Origin: Prosapia bicincta | Taxonomy: Eukaryota; Arthropoda; Insecta; Hemiptera; Cercopidae | DNA: 64,000 nt | Direction: 5' to 3' | Assembly: GCA_036971475.1 (NCBI GenBank) | Contig: JBAIZL010000005.1 | Coordinates: forward strand, 66,857,655 to 66,921,654 | Shown here: one piece after another, positions 51,638-62,700 of the stretch | How the letters are laid out: each line of letters starts with the position of its first letter | Position numbering within the stretch: the first letter of the stretch is position 1 | Notes under the pieces: generated by a model | The model's database searches: none | The model's input: the letters and a program-made list of their open reading frames with translations, nothing else | What the model was told of the DNA's origin: nothing | Program-made: the position numbers and the translations under genes

Positions 51638-51911
51638 AATATTTTAAATAATAAACCCAATAACCACAAAATAACTTTACTTATTCACTTGATGTACATT
51701 TCAGTAACAAGGTAACCATCTTCAGAAGTTCTGTGAAAAAATTAATTTAATTTAAAACGTAACATATATGGAAAAAAATGCAATATGTGTTACGTTTTAA
51801 ATTAAATTATTTTTTGTCCAGTACTTCTAAAGATGGTTATCTTATAACTGAAATGTACATCAATTGAATAAATAAAGTTATTTTGTGGTCATAGGGATTA
51901 TTTAAAATATT
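51638..51911. repeat. Foldback element, hammerhead family A, copy 4
   Basis: Inverted repeat centred near 51775 with arms of about 130 bases, ending outward in ATTTTGTGGT and then AT-rich sequence. The left arm carries an intact motif on the minus strand; the right arm (51823-51864, plus) has CTAAAGA instead of CTGAAGA, losing a core G that is essential in hammerheads. Confidence 0.85.
51687..51729 (-). ncRNA. Hammerhead ribozyme-like motif, family A, H17 = C
   Basis: Minus strand: stem I ACTT / AAGT, core CTGAAGA, extra T, stem II GGTTAC / GTTACT with loop CTT and one T-T mismatch, GAAA, stem III TGTACA with A-T closure, then C as the cleavage-site base, which is the preferred base in known hammerheads. 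Confidence 0.65.
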
Positions 51912-53035
51912 ATAACGTAGGCCACAGTCGTTCAAGAAATCATTTTATCTAAATGCAGTTAACGTTTTGCAAAATACAATTTAACATTACATGTTTCAAG
52001 TATATGACTTGATACTAAATGTACTGTGTCAAGTCTTATTATAATTGATATGGTTTGTGTAATAATAAGTATAATACTGGTGTCTAAATCCAAGCATAAA
52101 ACACAAAGTGCATACATAAGCGGGACATGGGAGATATTACGAGTCTCTTTGATGAAAGAACACTCAAAAGTCCTTGTTAGCAAGATTCGTTTTTAACCAT
52201 AAGGAAGCAACCAACAGCAGCCACAAGATATCACTCAAAATCGCTCTTGAGTACCTGAAACTCAAAAGTTGTTACGTCTGGTCAACTCATGTTAACATCT
52301 ATCTTACATTCATATTCCCACTCAAATCGATCGCGTACGACACAGATGAATCCTAAACGTGAACATGCTATAGAACGAATAGTATATTAGCGCTATTTCT
52401 TGAAACGTATTTGGTTTTCTCGAAGGAGCATCCGCATAAAAGAGACATTGCTAAGCCATTATTATTATGCTTCATTTGCTAGAGTGTTATTGTTGTCGCT
52501 GTATTATACTTGAAATTACCCGCTGACCTCAATATCTCTAGTTTCGTGTTCGTAGAACGCTCTTGGAGCTGGAATGTTTAATGATTCCCTACTAGTGAAA
52601 GTGAGCACTGAACGCCATATTATATTATATTAAAGTTTTAATTTATGAGTGTGAAAGACGATTCTATAACAGGCTACTTGTTAAAACTAATAATGTAACT
52701 ATATTGCTTGATTTATTTTATTACTAGGATTTTATTATTCTATTATATCTGAGGAAACTGCATATGTTCCTCCCTCGTAGCCCCTCTCTAGCTTTATGAA
52801 TGTAACTACCTATTGGTTTAATAAAACTCCATATTACAAATATAGGCTCCGATATTGACTAATGCGTGTACTGTTCACCATTCTGTAAGTGTATAAATGG
52901 GACACACTACATCTTCTCAGCGATACTCACAGATCTCTTAGTTTATTTACAGTCACTGTGTGGCGACCGATCGGGAAAAACGAATTTTTTATTTTAGGAT
53001 AAAAAAACCCTCAGGTGTACAATAATTCTGTAAGT

Positions 53036-53036
<1 letters not shown>
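51912..53036. other. AT-rich intergenic, nothing recognised
   Basis: No supported feature. Confidence 0.6.

Positions 53037-53102
<66 letters not shown>
53037..53102. repeat. (TA)n microsatellite
   Basis: Nearly pure TA tract. Confidence 0.95.
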
Positions 53103-53398
53103 GTGTTAATAATGATGATACTAATAATAATCATATTTGGTCATACTGCAAGCATATTTAAGAAATTTATTACTAGTAATATAGCCATTCCTCTTAAATT
53201 CTTCACCCTTGAACGTAATTATAGTTTCGAAATATTCTATCTCTCGTGGATGATTTTCAGTATCTATTAATAATTATAAACGATTGCTGAAAATACTTCA
53301 AGTAAATGGAAACATTCCGAAGCACGTCTTTACAAGTTAAAGAAAATAGGAATGGCTGATTAAGGCCTACTTATGATATACTTATCAAAATTCACTAT
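53103..53398. other. AT-rich, nothing recognised
   Basis: Short stretch between two microsatellites. Confidence 0.6.

Positions 53399-53479
<81 letters not shown>
53399..53479. repeat. (CA)n (TA)n microsatellite
   Basis: CA tract followed by a TA tract, immediately beside the 3' tail of a family B copy. Confidence 0.95.
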
Positions 53480-53484
<5 letters not shown>

Positions 53485-53528
53485 TTAAAAATATTTCAAA
53501 AACAAGAATACTTTTAATGAATATATTT

Positions 53529-53573
53529 ATTCAAACCTTTTCGCCGATAAAATAGTATCAGCATCTTCAGGAA
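53529..53573 (-). ncRNA. Hammerhead ribozyme-like motif, family B (good stem II)
   Basis: Minus strand: core CTGAAGA, extra T, seven-pair stem II GCTGATA / TATCGGC (one G-U) with loop CTATTT, GAAA, stem III region AAGGTT, H17 = T, then GAA pairing with TTC (three-pair stem I). Stem III has lost its perfect palindrome (GG instead of GC), so dimer pairing would be weaker. Confidence 0.6.
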
Positions 53574-54109
53574 AATAATTATCTAATAAAATACTTTTAC
53601 AAAATTAAATCATATGATTATATATTTAATTTTTATTATTTAAATATAAAATAAAATTTATCCTTTCAAATAGAACGCAATTATATTGACACAAACAATT
53701 CACTAAATAACTTGTTGTTTTTCATACTTTAAAATCTTATAATTTCCATATATATCAATTACATTTACATAAAAATAAAATTATTTCCCAAATTACACAT
53801 AATAAAAATTTATCTTCTATATTAAATTGGTAAATTCATATTTATGACACATAATTTTTAAATTTATAATATTCAAAAAATTCTTATTTCCTTGAAAATA
53901 AATGGCTCATGGACAAAAACCCTTTGTAACTTTAATATTTATCATTTGAAATATTCTGATCACATAAATTCATTTTATTTAGCATAAAATGTATTTAATT
54001 TTATAAAGAGTGAAGTCATTGTTTAAGCTTGAATATTTGTTTGAATTTAATAAAATTAACTGGCTAAATTTGACGTAATTGGTATCGAATAGAGAAAATG
54101 ACTTGCCAA

Positions 54110-54430
54110 AGATGTTCCTGCCGGTCCTAGAGTCCCTCGTCTGGATTCCCTGGTCCTTGGACATCGGAAGTCGCCATCCCTGGTTCGTCGGTGGTGGATT
54201 TCCTCCATTCCCGCGTCCTGGAGGCTGAGTCTGGAGCCTTCATCCCTTGGTAGTCCTAGACGTCGGAAGCGTTGAGGTTTGGTCCATCTGGCCTGATGGT
54301 GGTCTTATCCGCGGTCCAGCATAGCGTTCCGCGGCACCTCGTATTAAAAATTTATTTCAGACTGTCTCTAAGGTCTTAGAGACCTAGTATATATAGCGGT
54401 GAATTTAACCTACCTCACCCCGCCTGCAAT
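54110..54430. other. GC-rich island of unknown origin
   Basis: About 220 bases (54110-54330) are clearly GC-rich in DNA that is otherwise about two-thirds AT. They are followed by a short palindrome (GTCTCTAAGGTCTTAGAGAC) near 54364 and a TATATATAG word near 54389. No frame through the block gives a recognisable protein. It may be the 5' part of a retroelement or an unrelated insert. Confidence 0.5.
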
Positions 54431-54934
54431 ACTTGCTATATTTGGATTTCTTCCTTGTACAGGCAAGTCGGGCAACGAATCTGTTTTAGCTTGCAGAGTT
54501 TGATTATCATTTTTGGAACACTGAAAAATGTCTATTTTATTGAAACTGCTGTAACTTTTTTCTTTTTTATGTTTTTCAAATTTTGTTTTCACTAATGTTT
54601 ATTCTGGCTTATTCTGGTTCTTTTAAAATGTCGATGAAAGTTCTACGTGGTTTGGTTCTTAAGATAGCTTTTTTAAGGACTTGGAAAATTTTCGCCTCAC
54701 TCCTGATGGTCAAATTTAGCTAGTTATTACAAATTTATTTTCTAATACTTCTTAATTTAGGTTAATTATTCTATATATGATTTTATTTAATTCTTCACTC
54801 TTTATTATTTTTATAACTCCAAACTTGATTAATTTAAAAATCAACTTTATAACTTAAAAACAGGAAATTATTTATTTCCTATTAGTCACGGTATGTCAGA
54901 CCGTTACAGTATGTGTATATTTCACGTTGTCTAT
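54431..54934. other. AT-rich intergenic, nothing recognised
   Basis: No supported feature. Confidence 0.6.
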
Positions 54935-55165
54935 TATTTTTCCGTTGCGCTTACTTTATAAAGTTATTATTGGTAATTGTGAAAAATTATTTCACCACTA
55001 ATTTCAATTATTTTTACCTTATATGATGGGGCACCTTTGGGTCATTTGACCATTGTCGAATCACTCTAAGATCCTACAATGGTAAAGTGACTGAAATGTG
55101 CCTCATCATATAAAGTGAAAATATTTGTAATTAGTGGTGGAATAATTAATTACAATTTACAAAGC
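54935..55165. repeat. Foldback element, hammerhead family C, copy 2
   Basis: Inverted repeat centred near 55066: CTTTATAAAG, AATTATTTCACCAC and ATGATG...GGCAC words on the left recur as reverse complements on the right, running up to a TA tract. The left arm is homologous to 23110-23260. Confidence 0.7.
55024..55063 (-). ncRNA. Hammerhead-shaped motif, family C (decayed)
   Basis: Stem I TGAT / ATCA, core TCGACAA, stem II GGTCA / TGACC with loop AA, then CAAA in place of GAAA. The right arm (55070-55107, plus) keeps GAAA but has CTACAA as core. Neither arm is likely to be active. Confidence 0.35.
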
Positions 55166-55166
55166 A

Positions 55167-55169
<3 letters not shown>

Positions 55170-55224
<55 letters not shown>

Positions 55225-55225
55225 G
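55170..55225. repeat. (TA)n microsatellite
   Basis: TA tract with one C substitution, abutting the family C foldback. Confidence 0.95.
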
Positions 55226-56564
55226 TAGAAAACATAAATACAGTTGAGATGAATAATCTCGAATATGTTTGTATAGTAAAATTGTAATTGCAAGTTAATC
55301 AATTACGCAAATAAAATTTTATTATTTTATTATTGTTTTAAATCGACACAATATAGATTTTCAAAGAACTGTATGAGTATATTTTACAAAACGAAACTAA
55401 ATTTTAGCAGTTCAAACACTGAATTAGTTTTTATAAAATTCAATCACATACCAGTTTTGTTAGAGAAATATTTTGTTTTTAAAACGTCAGACAAAATGAA
55501 ACGAAAGTTAAATGAAGAGAGGGAATTATATACGGCAGGAATACCGATTAAGTCTCCTTGAAATAAAAGATTTATGTAAGGTAAATTTAGGCAACACAGC
55601 AATGTGTACATGCATAATTCATAGTGTTTCAGGCGTGGAAGAATGGCTTACTTTGCTTTACGCGATCCACCCCCCCCCGTTATTTTTTATTAAGTAAATC
55701 CTTCCAGCATTGTCCTTAACATCCTGTCTCTAACATCATAAGAAGGAAGCTCTGAGTAATTTTTGTAGCTTTAAATCCATGTAGTCTCGAGAGGCTAAGT
55801 TAAATTATTCGCACGAAAGTCTACGTAAAAGATTATTTGGATATCTTATCAACTTAGATATAACTATTGAGGAAAATTGAACCTAGACCAAAACTAAATA
55901 TTCAAAATTACTAACGAAATCATAATGTACAAACTATATACTTCCCAGATAAATCTATAATTTAATAGTAAGATGTCTATAAATGTGATCTTTTATTCAT
56001 CTTGTACGAAGTAGGAAAGGATTAAATGTTAATATGTATTATTTTTAACTGGTTAAATATTTTTTGACGCCTCTCAATTTATTGCAAATTTTAAGTTAAC
56101 TATTTTTCTACATGTCTCATTAATAACGGTTGAAAATCTGTTGACTGGAGTTATTTACAGGTTCACAAACTTATTGTTAGTTCTCCCAGAATTTTGCTCT
56201 CTGGAGCTGGCCTACTTTTCCTCTAAACCATCCATGTAAGTTCTAGCTCTTGTTTTTGAAGTATATAGAAATGCTTGCTGCATCTCGCGGTTTTGTATCT
56301 GATTCAAGGAAATCTAAATTTTAATTTTCAGAGCGTTTAAAAATGTTAAAACATAGAAATATTTTACAAATAGTTTGCTACTATAAATGTATAAATTTTG
56401 ACTAATAATTCTGTAACGTTTTAGCCAGAATTAAAATACAATTTGATGAGTGACTAATTTGAGTCACTTTTCAAAAACTTAAAACGAAAAAAAGAAAAAC
56501 GAAAATTTTCTTAGAAGTGAAAAAATTGAGTAATTTCTAATAAGTGCCTACTATTAGTTCATAC
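55226..56564. other. AT-rich intergenic, nothing recognised
   Basis: A C homopolymer lies near 55670-55678. Short frames at 55373-55697 carry no recognisable domain. Confidence 0.6.
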
Positions 56565-56595
56565 TCTCTCTCTCTCTCTTTCTCTCTCTCTTTTT
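56565..56595. repeat. (CT)n microsatellite
   Basis: Short CT-rich tract just before the family B copy. Confidence 0.9.
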
Positions 56596-56599
56596 ATAT

Positions 56600-56781
56600 A
56601 CATAAAACACCTGAGGTTATTCAAATACAGGAAAATGTAAATGTGTTTATCTTGCATAATTGAATTATTCATTCCTGATGATGTTGGTTCTATTTATCAA
56701 CGAAAAGCTTTGAATATAAAATTAATACAAAGTTTTAGTATTTAAGGAACCTGAGTTGTTTTTGATTACTATGCAAGAAAG

Positions 56782-56787
<6 letters not shown>
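56600..56787 (+). repeat. Hammerhead family B copy between CT and CA tracts
   Basis: Contains the motif at 56671-56715 and a tail (GTATTTAAGGAACCTGAG) shared with the 34.2-34.5 kb pair. A short inverted counterpart (CCTGAGGTTATTCAAATACA) at 56610-56629 makes this a partial foldback. The tail ends at a pure CA tract. Confidence 0.75.
56671..56715 (+). ncRNA. Hammerhead ribozyme-like motif, family B (well formed)
   Basis: Stem I ATTC / GAAT, core CTGATGA, extra T, stem II GTTGGT / ATCAAC (one G-U), GAAA, palindromic stem III AAGCTT, H17 = T with predicted cleavage after 56711. All conserved core bases are present, making this the best family B candidate. Confidence 0.7.

Positions 56788-56824
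<37 letters not shown>
56787..56824. repeat. (CA)n microsatellite
   Basis: Pure CA tract directly after the family B tail. Confidence 0.95.
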
Positions 56825-56827
<3 letters not shown>

Positions 56828-58790
56828 TATTTTCCTATATACTCGTACCTATACTAAGTGTATCAGGCCACTCTTTACTGGGCCACATTGTGGCCGCATA
56901 GACAAATAATAAGGAACAAAACAAAGCATATGTTTCATAGAAGTTTAGTTTCGCAAGACTTCAGAGGCTAAAGCAACAGAGAGCTACGACGATGCCATTT
57001 TATTTGATGGATCCGTTCCCAGTATCAATCTGAAAAGGTTTTTGGTTTCTGATCATGCAAGAAGAGGTTACTCACAACTCCATCTTTTATCATATGCCGT
57101 AATGTTACCGCATTAGTTTGTGTATGATTTATTGGACATATGACTGGGAACCACCATACAGCGCAGCTTGATCATACAATAATAACTCGATGGAAGTGGA
57201 TATTTATTTAAGGTTGTTCAATTGTCTAAATGGGATGGAAAACATTTTAATAAATAATATAATTTCGAACAGATAATGTTACATTTATGACAGTGGTTGT
57301 TGTCAGCAAGTGTGACAAGTGAACCCCTAGGTTCTTACTGACGCGTTGTATCTCGAGTCAAAATTTGACCTGAATCTCTGCAGAATTGTTTGAGTTGTTG
57401 AAGGTTACACAAAACAACACAACATATTTATATTATAAAGATTAGGTATGAGGAGTCTTCAATCGCTCCCTGCAGGTGGCGAGAGTGGTGGTGCACAGCT
57501 GATAAATAAATTATATTTTACTCAGGTCGCGTAAAACTCATGGAAATCTCAATTGCTGCAGAATGTTTTGAGTTTAGATGCGTATACAAATCACCTCATC
57601 ATTTCTTTATATGAAGGTAGCCTACATGTTGTGGTGTGTGTGATTTTAAAAGCCTGCGTGTGTATCTATGTCTATGTTTTTAGAGCAAGAATTTACATGA
57701 AAAGGAAGAAAGCATGTCATTTTAGTATACAGTATTTAAAGGATCAGGTCTCTCATGTATAAACATTTTGCATGAATCTTCCCCTCCCATGAAATCACAT
57801 CATAACAAAAAAGGGAGATAAAAGTCTATGGTTTTTCATGTTTAGAAAATATTTATTGAAAAAAGAGTTTCATGAAATATATCTTTTTTTAGAAGCTATG
57901 ATGTCAAACGGAAATTAACAGTTTGTAAGAAAATAATTTACATATACAAAAATCTGCAACGTTTTTAAAGTTTTAAATAGTGTATTATTTTCAACAACCA
58001 AAACTAATTGGGAAATTACCTCTAAATACAGCTGATAGCCACTTGAAAATCCTACTTCATCCTGTGTTGAAAAACAATGTTTATTTTTGTTATTCATCTA
58101 CAATTATTTATTTCATTTACTGTTCCACACACAGTAAAATTTATCTTTATTCTGTTTTACTGTATTTCCTATTCTCTAAATATACTTTCCAAATATTCAT
58201 TTTTGTAAACTGCCAGTCGGTTGAACATTTCTTGTTTTCATTCTCTTGGGTCTTCAGTTTTTCAGTCACAGATTTCTTTATGTCTCTTACATTCAGTTCT
58301 GTTTTATATCTCTATATTCACCATTCATCCCTTGTACATACTTGTATGAATCCTTAGAAAACTCTCGTTTTGATATGTTTATGTTTCCAGTTTCTGTTTA
58401 TATTGAAATATTTTGTTTTTTAAATAACAGTTTTTAACACCAAATATATAATTTTAATTTTATGTTTTAAACAATTATTGATCAGTGTGAGGTGGATACG
58501 TATTTGAAAATTGAAACTTTCACCATTTACTATCAACCGGCATTATTTATAATGATAATATATAATTTTGACTAATTCTCTTGCTAGAAAAAATAAAACT
58601 CTGGTCCCATTTCCCTCTTTGAATCTGGACAGCGAAAATTGTTCACTCAACTGAAAATCGATTCACCTACATGGAATACAAAAGTATTCACAGCATTAAT
58701 AAACAGACAGACGGGGTGAATTATTTTAAATATGAAAAAGCCACATTCCACTGCTTATAAAACACACTTCAACGCTATCCACTAATTTCC
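56825..58790. other. AT-rich intergenic, nothing recognised
   Basis: The frame at 57980-58357 (+, 125 codons) is rich in Phe, Tyr, Ser and Leu, as expected from pyrimidine-rich DNA, and has no domain I recognise. Confidence 0.55.
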
Positions 58791-58799
58791 AGGTAACAA

Positions 58800-58990
58800 C
58801 TCTCGCGTGAGACGCTACGTTTTATGGATAGCTCACGCAATGGGCCCGGAATTCATGTAAATTCGATTAACTGTCGTTTTATTTATAAAGGCACACGTCA
58901 TTATCGAAATTATACGCTGCGGCCCGTAGATGCGGACGTCGATAGCGGTACCGCAACGAAATCCTATATAAAACGGTGATATCGTTGGTG
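58800..58990. promoter_or_regulatory. CpG-containing block with TATA-like word, speculative
   Basis: About 190 bases with many CpG sites and mixed composition in an AT-rich setting, including TTTTATGG and TTTATTTATAAAGG words that resemble homeodomain sites and a CTATATAAAACGG TATA-like word near 58963. No gene follows, so a promoter or conserved noncoding element is only a possibility. Confidence 0.2.
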
Positions 58991-59429
58991 CAGCCTAATC
59001 CCCTATGAAATGGGTTTCTAAAATTGTATGCTATTACTCTTGTGTTAATATTACTAATACAAATCTAGGAATAAAAGTTTACAGTTAGTTTGTATTACAA
59101 TTCCGGAATAGACTTTGCGTTTAGAGGCATTTGGATATTTCTTATAATTTAATTTAAAAAAACAGTTCCAGAGAATAGCTTGATTGTGCATTTTTTAATT
59201 TAGATAGAACGTTCGAACAATATTTATGTGTTTAACGGGTTTTGTGATTATCTCTTGTATCTCATGAAACAGAAACCAAAAGTATAACAAAACTTGCTGT
59301 AATATAATATAATATAACTTGTTATATAATATTCTTCTAAATGTATTGTTATGGTAAACGATAAAAAAATAGTTTATCTAATTTTACAAATAAACTGCAA
59401 ACGTTATAGGGAAAATAGAGTAGAAGAAA

Positions 59430-59553
59430 ACTAAATGCTCTCATAAATGCCGGGTGGGTGCTTATCCAGTGAATCCCGAGGCATGTAAACATCACTGGCA
59501 CTGAAACAGCTCAACAACTAGCCAAGCAGGGAACAAACCTCCCTCAGACGTAA
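59430..59553 (+). pseudogene. RNase H fragment of a non-LTR retrotransposon
   Basis: A plus-strand frame reads ...AGWVLIQ, a TGA stop at 59470-59472 where such proteins have Trp, then IPRHVNITGTETAQQLAKQG and TNLPQT before a TAA at 59551-59553. This matches the C-terminal RNase H motif of non-LTR elements (LQWIPGHVGI-GNE-AD-LAK-G), including the conserved histidine; the aspartate of the usual AD pair is Gln here. Nothing upstream looks like reverse transcriptase, so only a fragment remains. It lies about 190 bases before the 123-bp satellite begins, so the two may share an origin, though I see no direct link. Confidence 0.65.
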
Positions 59554-59740
59554 CTGCAGTCCTCCAGGTCCCTAATAAAGATTTCTATAAAAAGGGAAGC
59601 ACGTTAGATTGAGGGAACTGTCAGTAGGAAATAGGTGGGAAAGTACTCTGTCGGGGAGACTAACTGAGCATAACTTGCCCCGAGCTGTTAGAGTCGAAGC
59701 TACCGACGCCGAGTATCGGATGTGTGGTAGTGAACTTATG
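59554..59740. other. Spacer between RNase H fragment and satellite
   Basis: Less AT-rich than the flank and similar in composition to the satellite. It may be the decayed 3' part of the same retroelement; no motif proves it. Confidence 0.4.
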
Positions 59741-62700
59741 CATGCTCTGGACTGGGCCCAGGATTACAACCGTCTAATCTGTTAAGGAGAACGGCCCATC
59801 TCCTCTGGTCAGCGTGTCGCCAAAAGGTTTAACTACCAAGGGTGGGCGTGAAGTATTACCCCCACTGCTCTGGACTGGGCCCAGGATTACAACCGTCTAA
59901 TCTGTTAAGGAGAACGGCCCATCTCCTCTGGTCAGTGCGTCGCCAAATGGTTTAACTACCAAGGGTAGGCGTGAAGTATTACCCCTACAGCTCTGGGCTG
60001 GGTCCAGGATTACAACCGTCTAAACTGTTAAGGAGAACGGCCCATCTCCTCTGGTCAGCGTGTCGCCAAAAGGTTTAACTACCAAGGGTGGGCGTGAAGT
60101 ATTACCCCCACTGCTCTGGACTGGGCCCAGGATTACAACCGTCTAAACTGTTAAGGAGAACGGCTCATCTCCTCTGGTCAGTGCGTCGCCAAATGGTTTA
60201 ACTACCAAGGGTAGGCGTGAAGTATTACCCCTACAGCTCTGGGCTGGGTCCAGGATTACAACCGTCTAAACTGTTAAGGAGAACGGCCCATCTCCTCTGG
60301 TCAGCGTGTCGCCAAAAGGTTTAACTACCAAGGGTAGGCGTGAAGTATTACCCCCACAGCTCTGAACTGGGCCCAGGATTACAACCGTCTAATCTGTTAA
60401 GGAGAACGGCCCATCTCCTCTGGTCAGTGCGTCGCCAAATGGTTTAACTACCAAGGGTAGGCGTGAAGTATTACCCCTACAGCTCTGGGCTGGGTCCAGG
60501 ATTACAACCGTCTAAACTGTTAAGGAGAACGGCCCATCTCCTCTGGTCAGCGTGTCGCCAAAAGGTTTAACTACCAAGGGTGGGCGTGAAGTATTACCCC
60601 CACTGCTCTGGACTGGGCCCAGGATTACAACCGTCTAAACTGTTAAGGAGAACGGCTCATCTCCTCTGGTCAGCGTGTCGCCAAAAGGTTTAACTACCAA
60701 GGGTGGGCGTGAAGTATTACCCCCACTGCTCTGGACTGGGCCCAGGATTACAACCGTCTAAACTGTTAAGGAGAACGGCTCATCTCCTCTGGTCAGCGTG
60801 TCGCCAAAAGGTTTAACTACCAAGGGTGGGCGTGAAGTATTACCCCCACAGCTCTGGACTGGGCCCAGGATTACAACCGTCTAAACTGTTAAGGAGAACG
60901 GCTCATCTCCTCTGGTCAGCGTGTCGCCAAAAGGTTTAACTACCAAGGGTGGGCGTGAAGTATTACCCCCACAGCTCTGGACTGGGCCCAGGATTACAAC
61001 CGTCTAATCTGTTAAGAAGAACGGCCCATCTCCTCTGGTTAGCGCGTCGCCAAATGGTTTAACTACCAAGGGTAGGCGTGAAGTATTACCCCCACTGATC
61101 TGGACTGGGCCCAGGATTACAACCGTCTAATCTGTTAAGAAGAACGGCCCATCTCCTCTGGTTAGCGCGTCGCCAAATGGTTTAACTACCAAGGGTAGGC
61201 GTGAAGTATTACCCCCACTGATCTGGACTGGGCCCAGGATTACAACCGTCTAATCTGTTAAGGAGAACGGCCCATCTCCTCTGATGAGCGCGTCGGCAAA
61301 AGGCTTAACTACCAAGAGTAGGCGTGAAGTATTACCCCCACAGCTCTGGACTGGGCCAGGATTACAACCGTCTAATCTGTTAAGGAGAACGGCCCATCTC
61401 CTCTGGTGAGCGCGTCCCCAAATGGTTTAACTACCAAGGGTAGGCGTGAAGTATTACCCCCACAGCTCTGGACTGGGCCCAGGATTACAACCGTCTAATC
61501 TGTTAAGGAGAACGGCCCATCTCCTCTGGTGAGCGCGTCCCCAAATGGTTTAACTACCAAGGGTAGGCGTGAAGTATTACCCCCACAGCTCTGGACTGGG
61601 CCCAGGATTACAACCGTCTAATCTGTTAAGGAGAACGGCCATCTCCTCTGGTCAGCGCGTCGCCAAATGGTTTAACTACCAAGGGTAGGCGTGAAGTATT
61701 ACCCCCACAGCTCTGGACTGGGCCCAGGATTACAACCGTCTAATCTGTTAAGAAGAACGGCCCATCTCCTCTGGTCAGCGCGTCGCCAAATGGTTTAACT
61801 ACCAAGGGTAGGCGTGAAGTATTACCCCCACAGCTCTGGACTGGGCCCAGGATTACAACCGTCTAATCTGTTAAGAAGAACGGCCCATCTCCTCTGGTCA
61901 GCGCGTTGCCAAATGGTTTAACTACCAAGGGTAGGCGTGAAGTATTACCCCCACAGCTTTGGACTGGGCCCAGGATTACAACCGTCTAATCTGTTAAGGA
62001 GAACGGCCCATCTCCTCTGGTGAGCGCGTCGCCAAATGGTTTAACTACCAAGTGTAGGCGTGAAGTATTACCCCCACAGCTCTGAACTGGGCCCAGGATT
62101 ACAACCGTCTAATCTGTTAAGGAGAACGGCCCATCTCCTCTGGTGAGCGCGTCGCCAAATGGTTTAACTACCAAGGGTAGGCGTGAAGTATTACCCCCAC
62201 AGCTCTGGACTGGGCCCAGGATTACAACCGTCTAATCTGTTAAGGAGAACGGCCCATCTCCTCTGGTAAGCGCGTCGCCAAATGGTTTAACTACCAAGGG
62301 TAGGCGTAAAGTATTACTCCCACAGCTCTGAACTGGGCCCAGGATTACAACCGTCTAAACTGTTAAGGAGAACGGCCCATCTCCTCTGGTGAGCGCGTCG
62401 CCAAATGGTTTAACTACCAAGGGTGGGCGTGAAGTATTACCCCCACTGCTCTGGACTGGGCCCAGGATTACAACCGTCTAATCTGTTAAGGAGAACGGCC
62501 CATCTCCTCTGGTCAGTGCGTCGCCAAATGGTTTAACTATCAAGGGCATGCGTGAAGTATTACCCCCACAGCTCTGAACTGGGCCCAGGATTACAACCGT
62601 CTAATCTGTTAAGGAGAACGGCCATCTCCTCTGGTCAGCGCGTCGCCAAATGGTTTAACTACCAAGGGTAGGCGTGAAGTATTACCCCCACAGCTCTGGA

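Larger units (their letters stand above)
53480..54430 (-). mobile_element. Possible longer family B (Penelope-like) copy
   Basis: On the minus strand the tail (HHR-like motif, then GAATAAATATATTCATTAA, then TTCTTGTTTTTGAAATATT) ends at the TA/CA microsatellite. Upstream, TATTTTATTAGATAATTATT is shared with the foldback at 5.7 kb. Further upstream lie about 500 bases of AT-rich DNA and then a sharply GC-rich block (54110-54330). Whether that block belongs to the same insertion is inference; the 5' end is not defined. Confidence 0.45.

Noticed and set aside
57980..58357. 125-codon plus-strand frame as a membrane protein
   Set aside because: Hydrophobic composition follows from pyrimidine-rich AT DNA; there is no recognisable motif and an overlapping frame is equally good.
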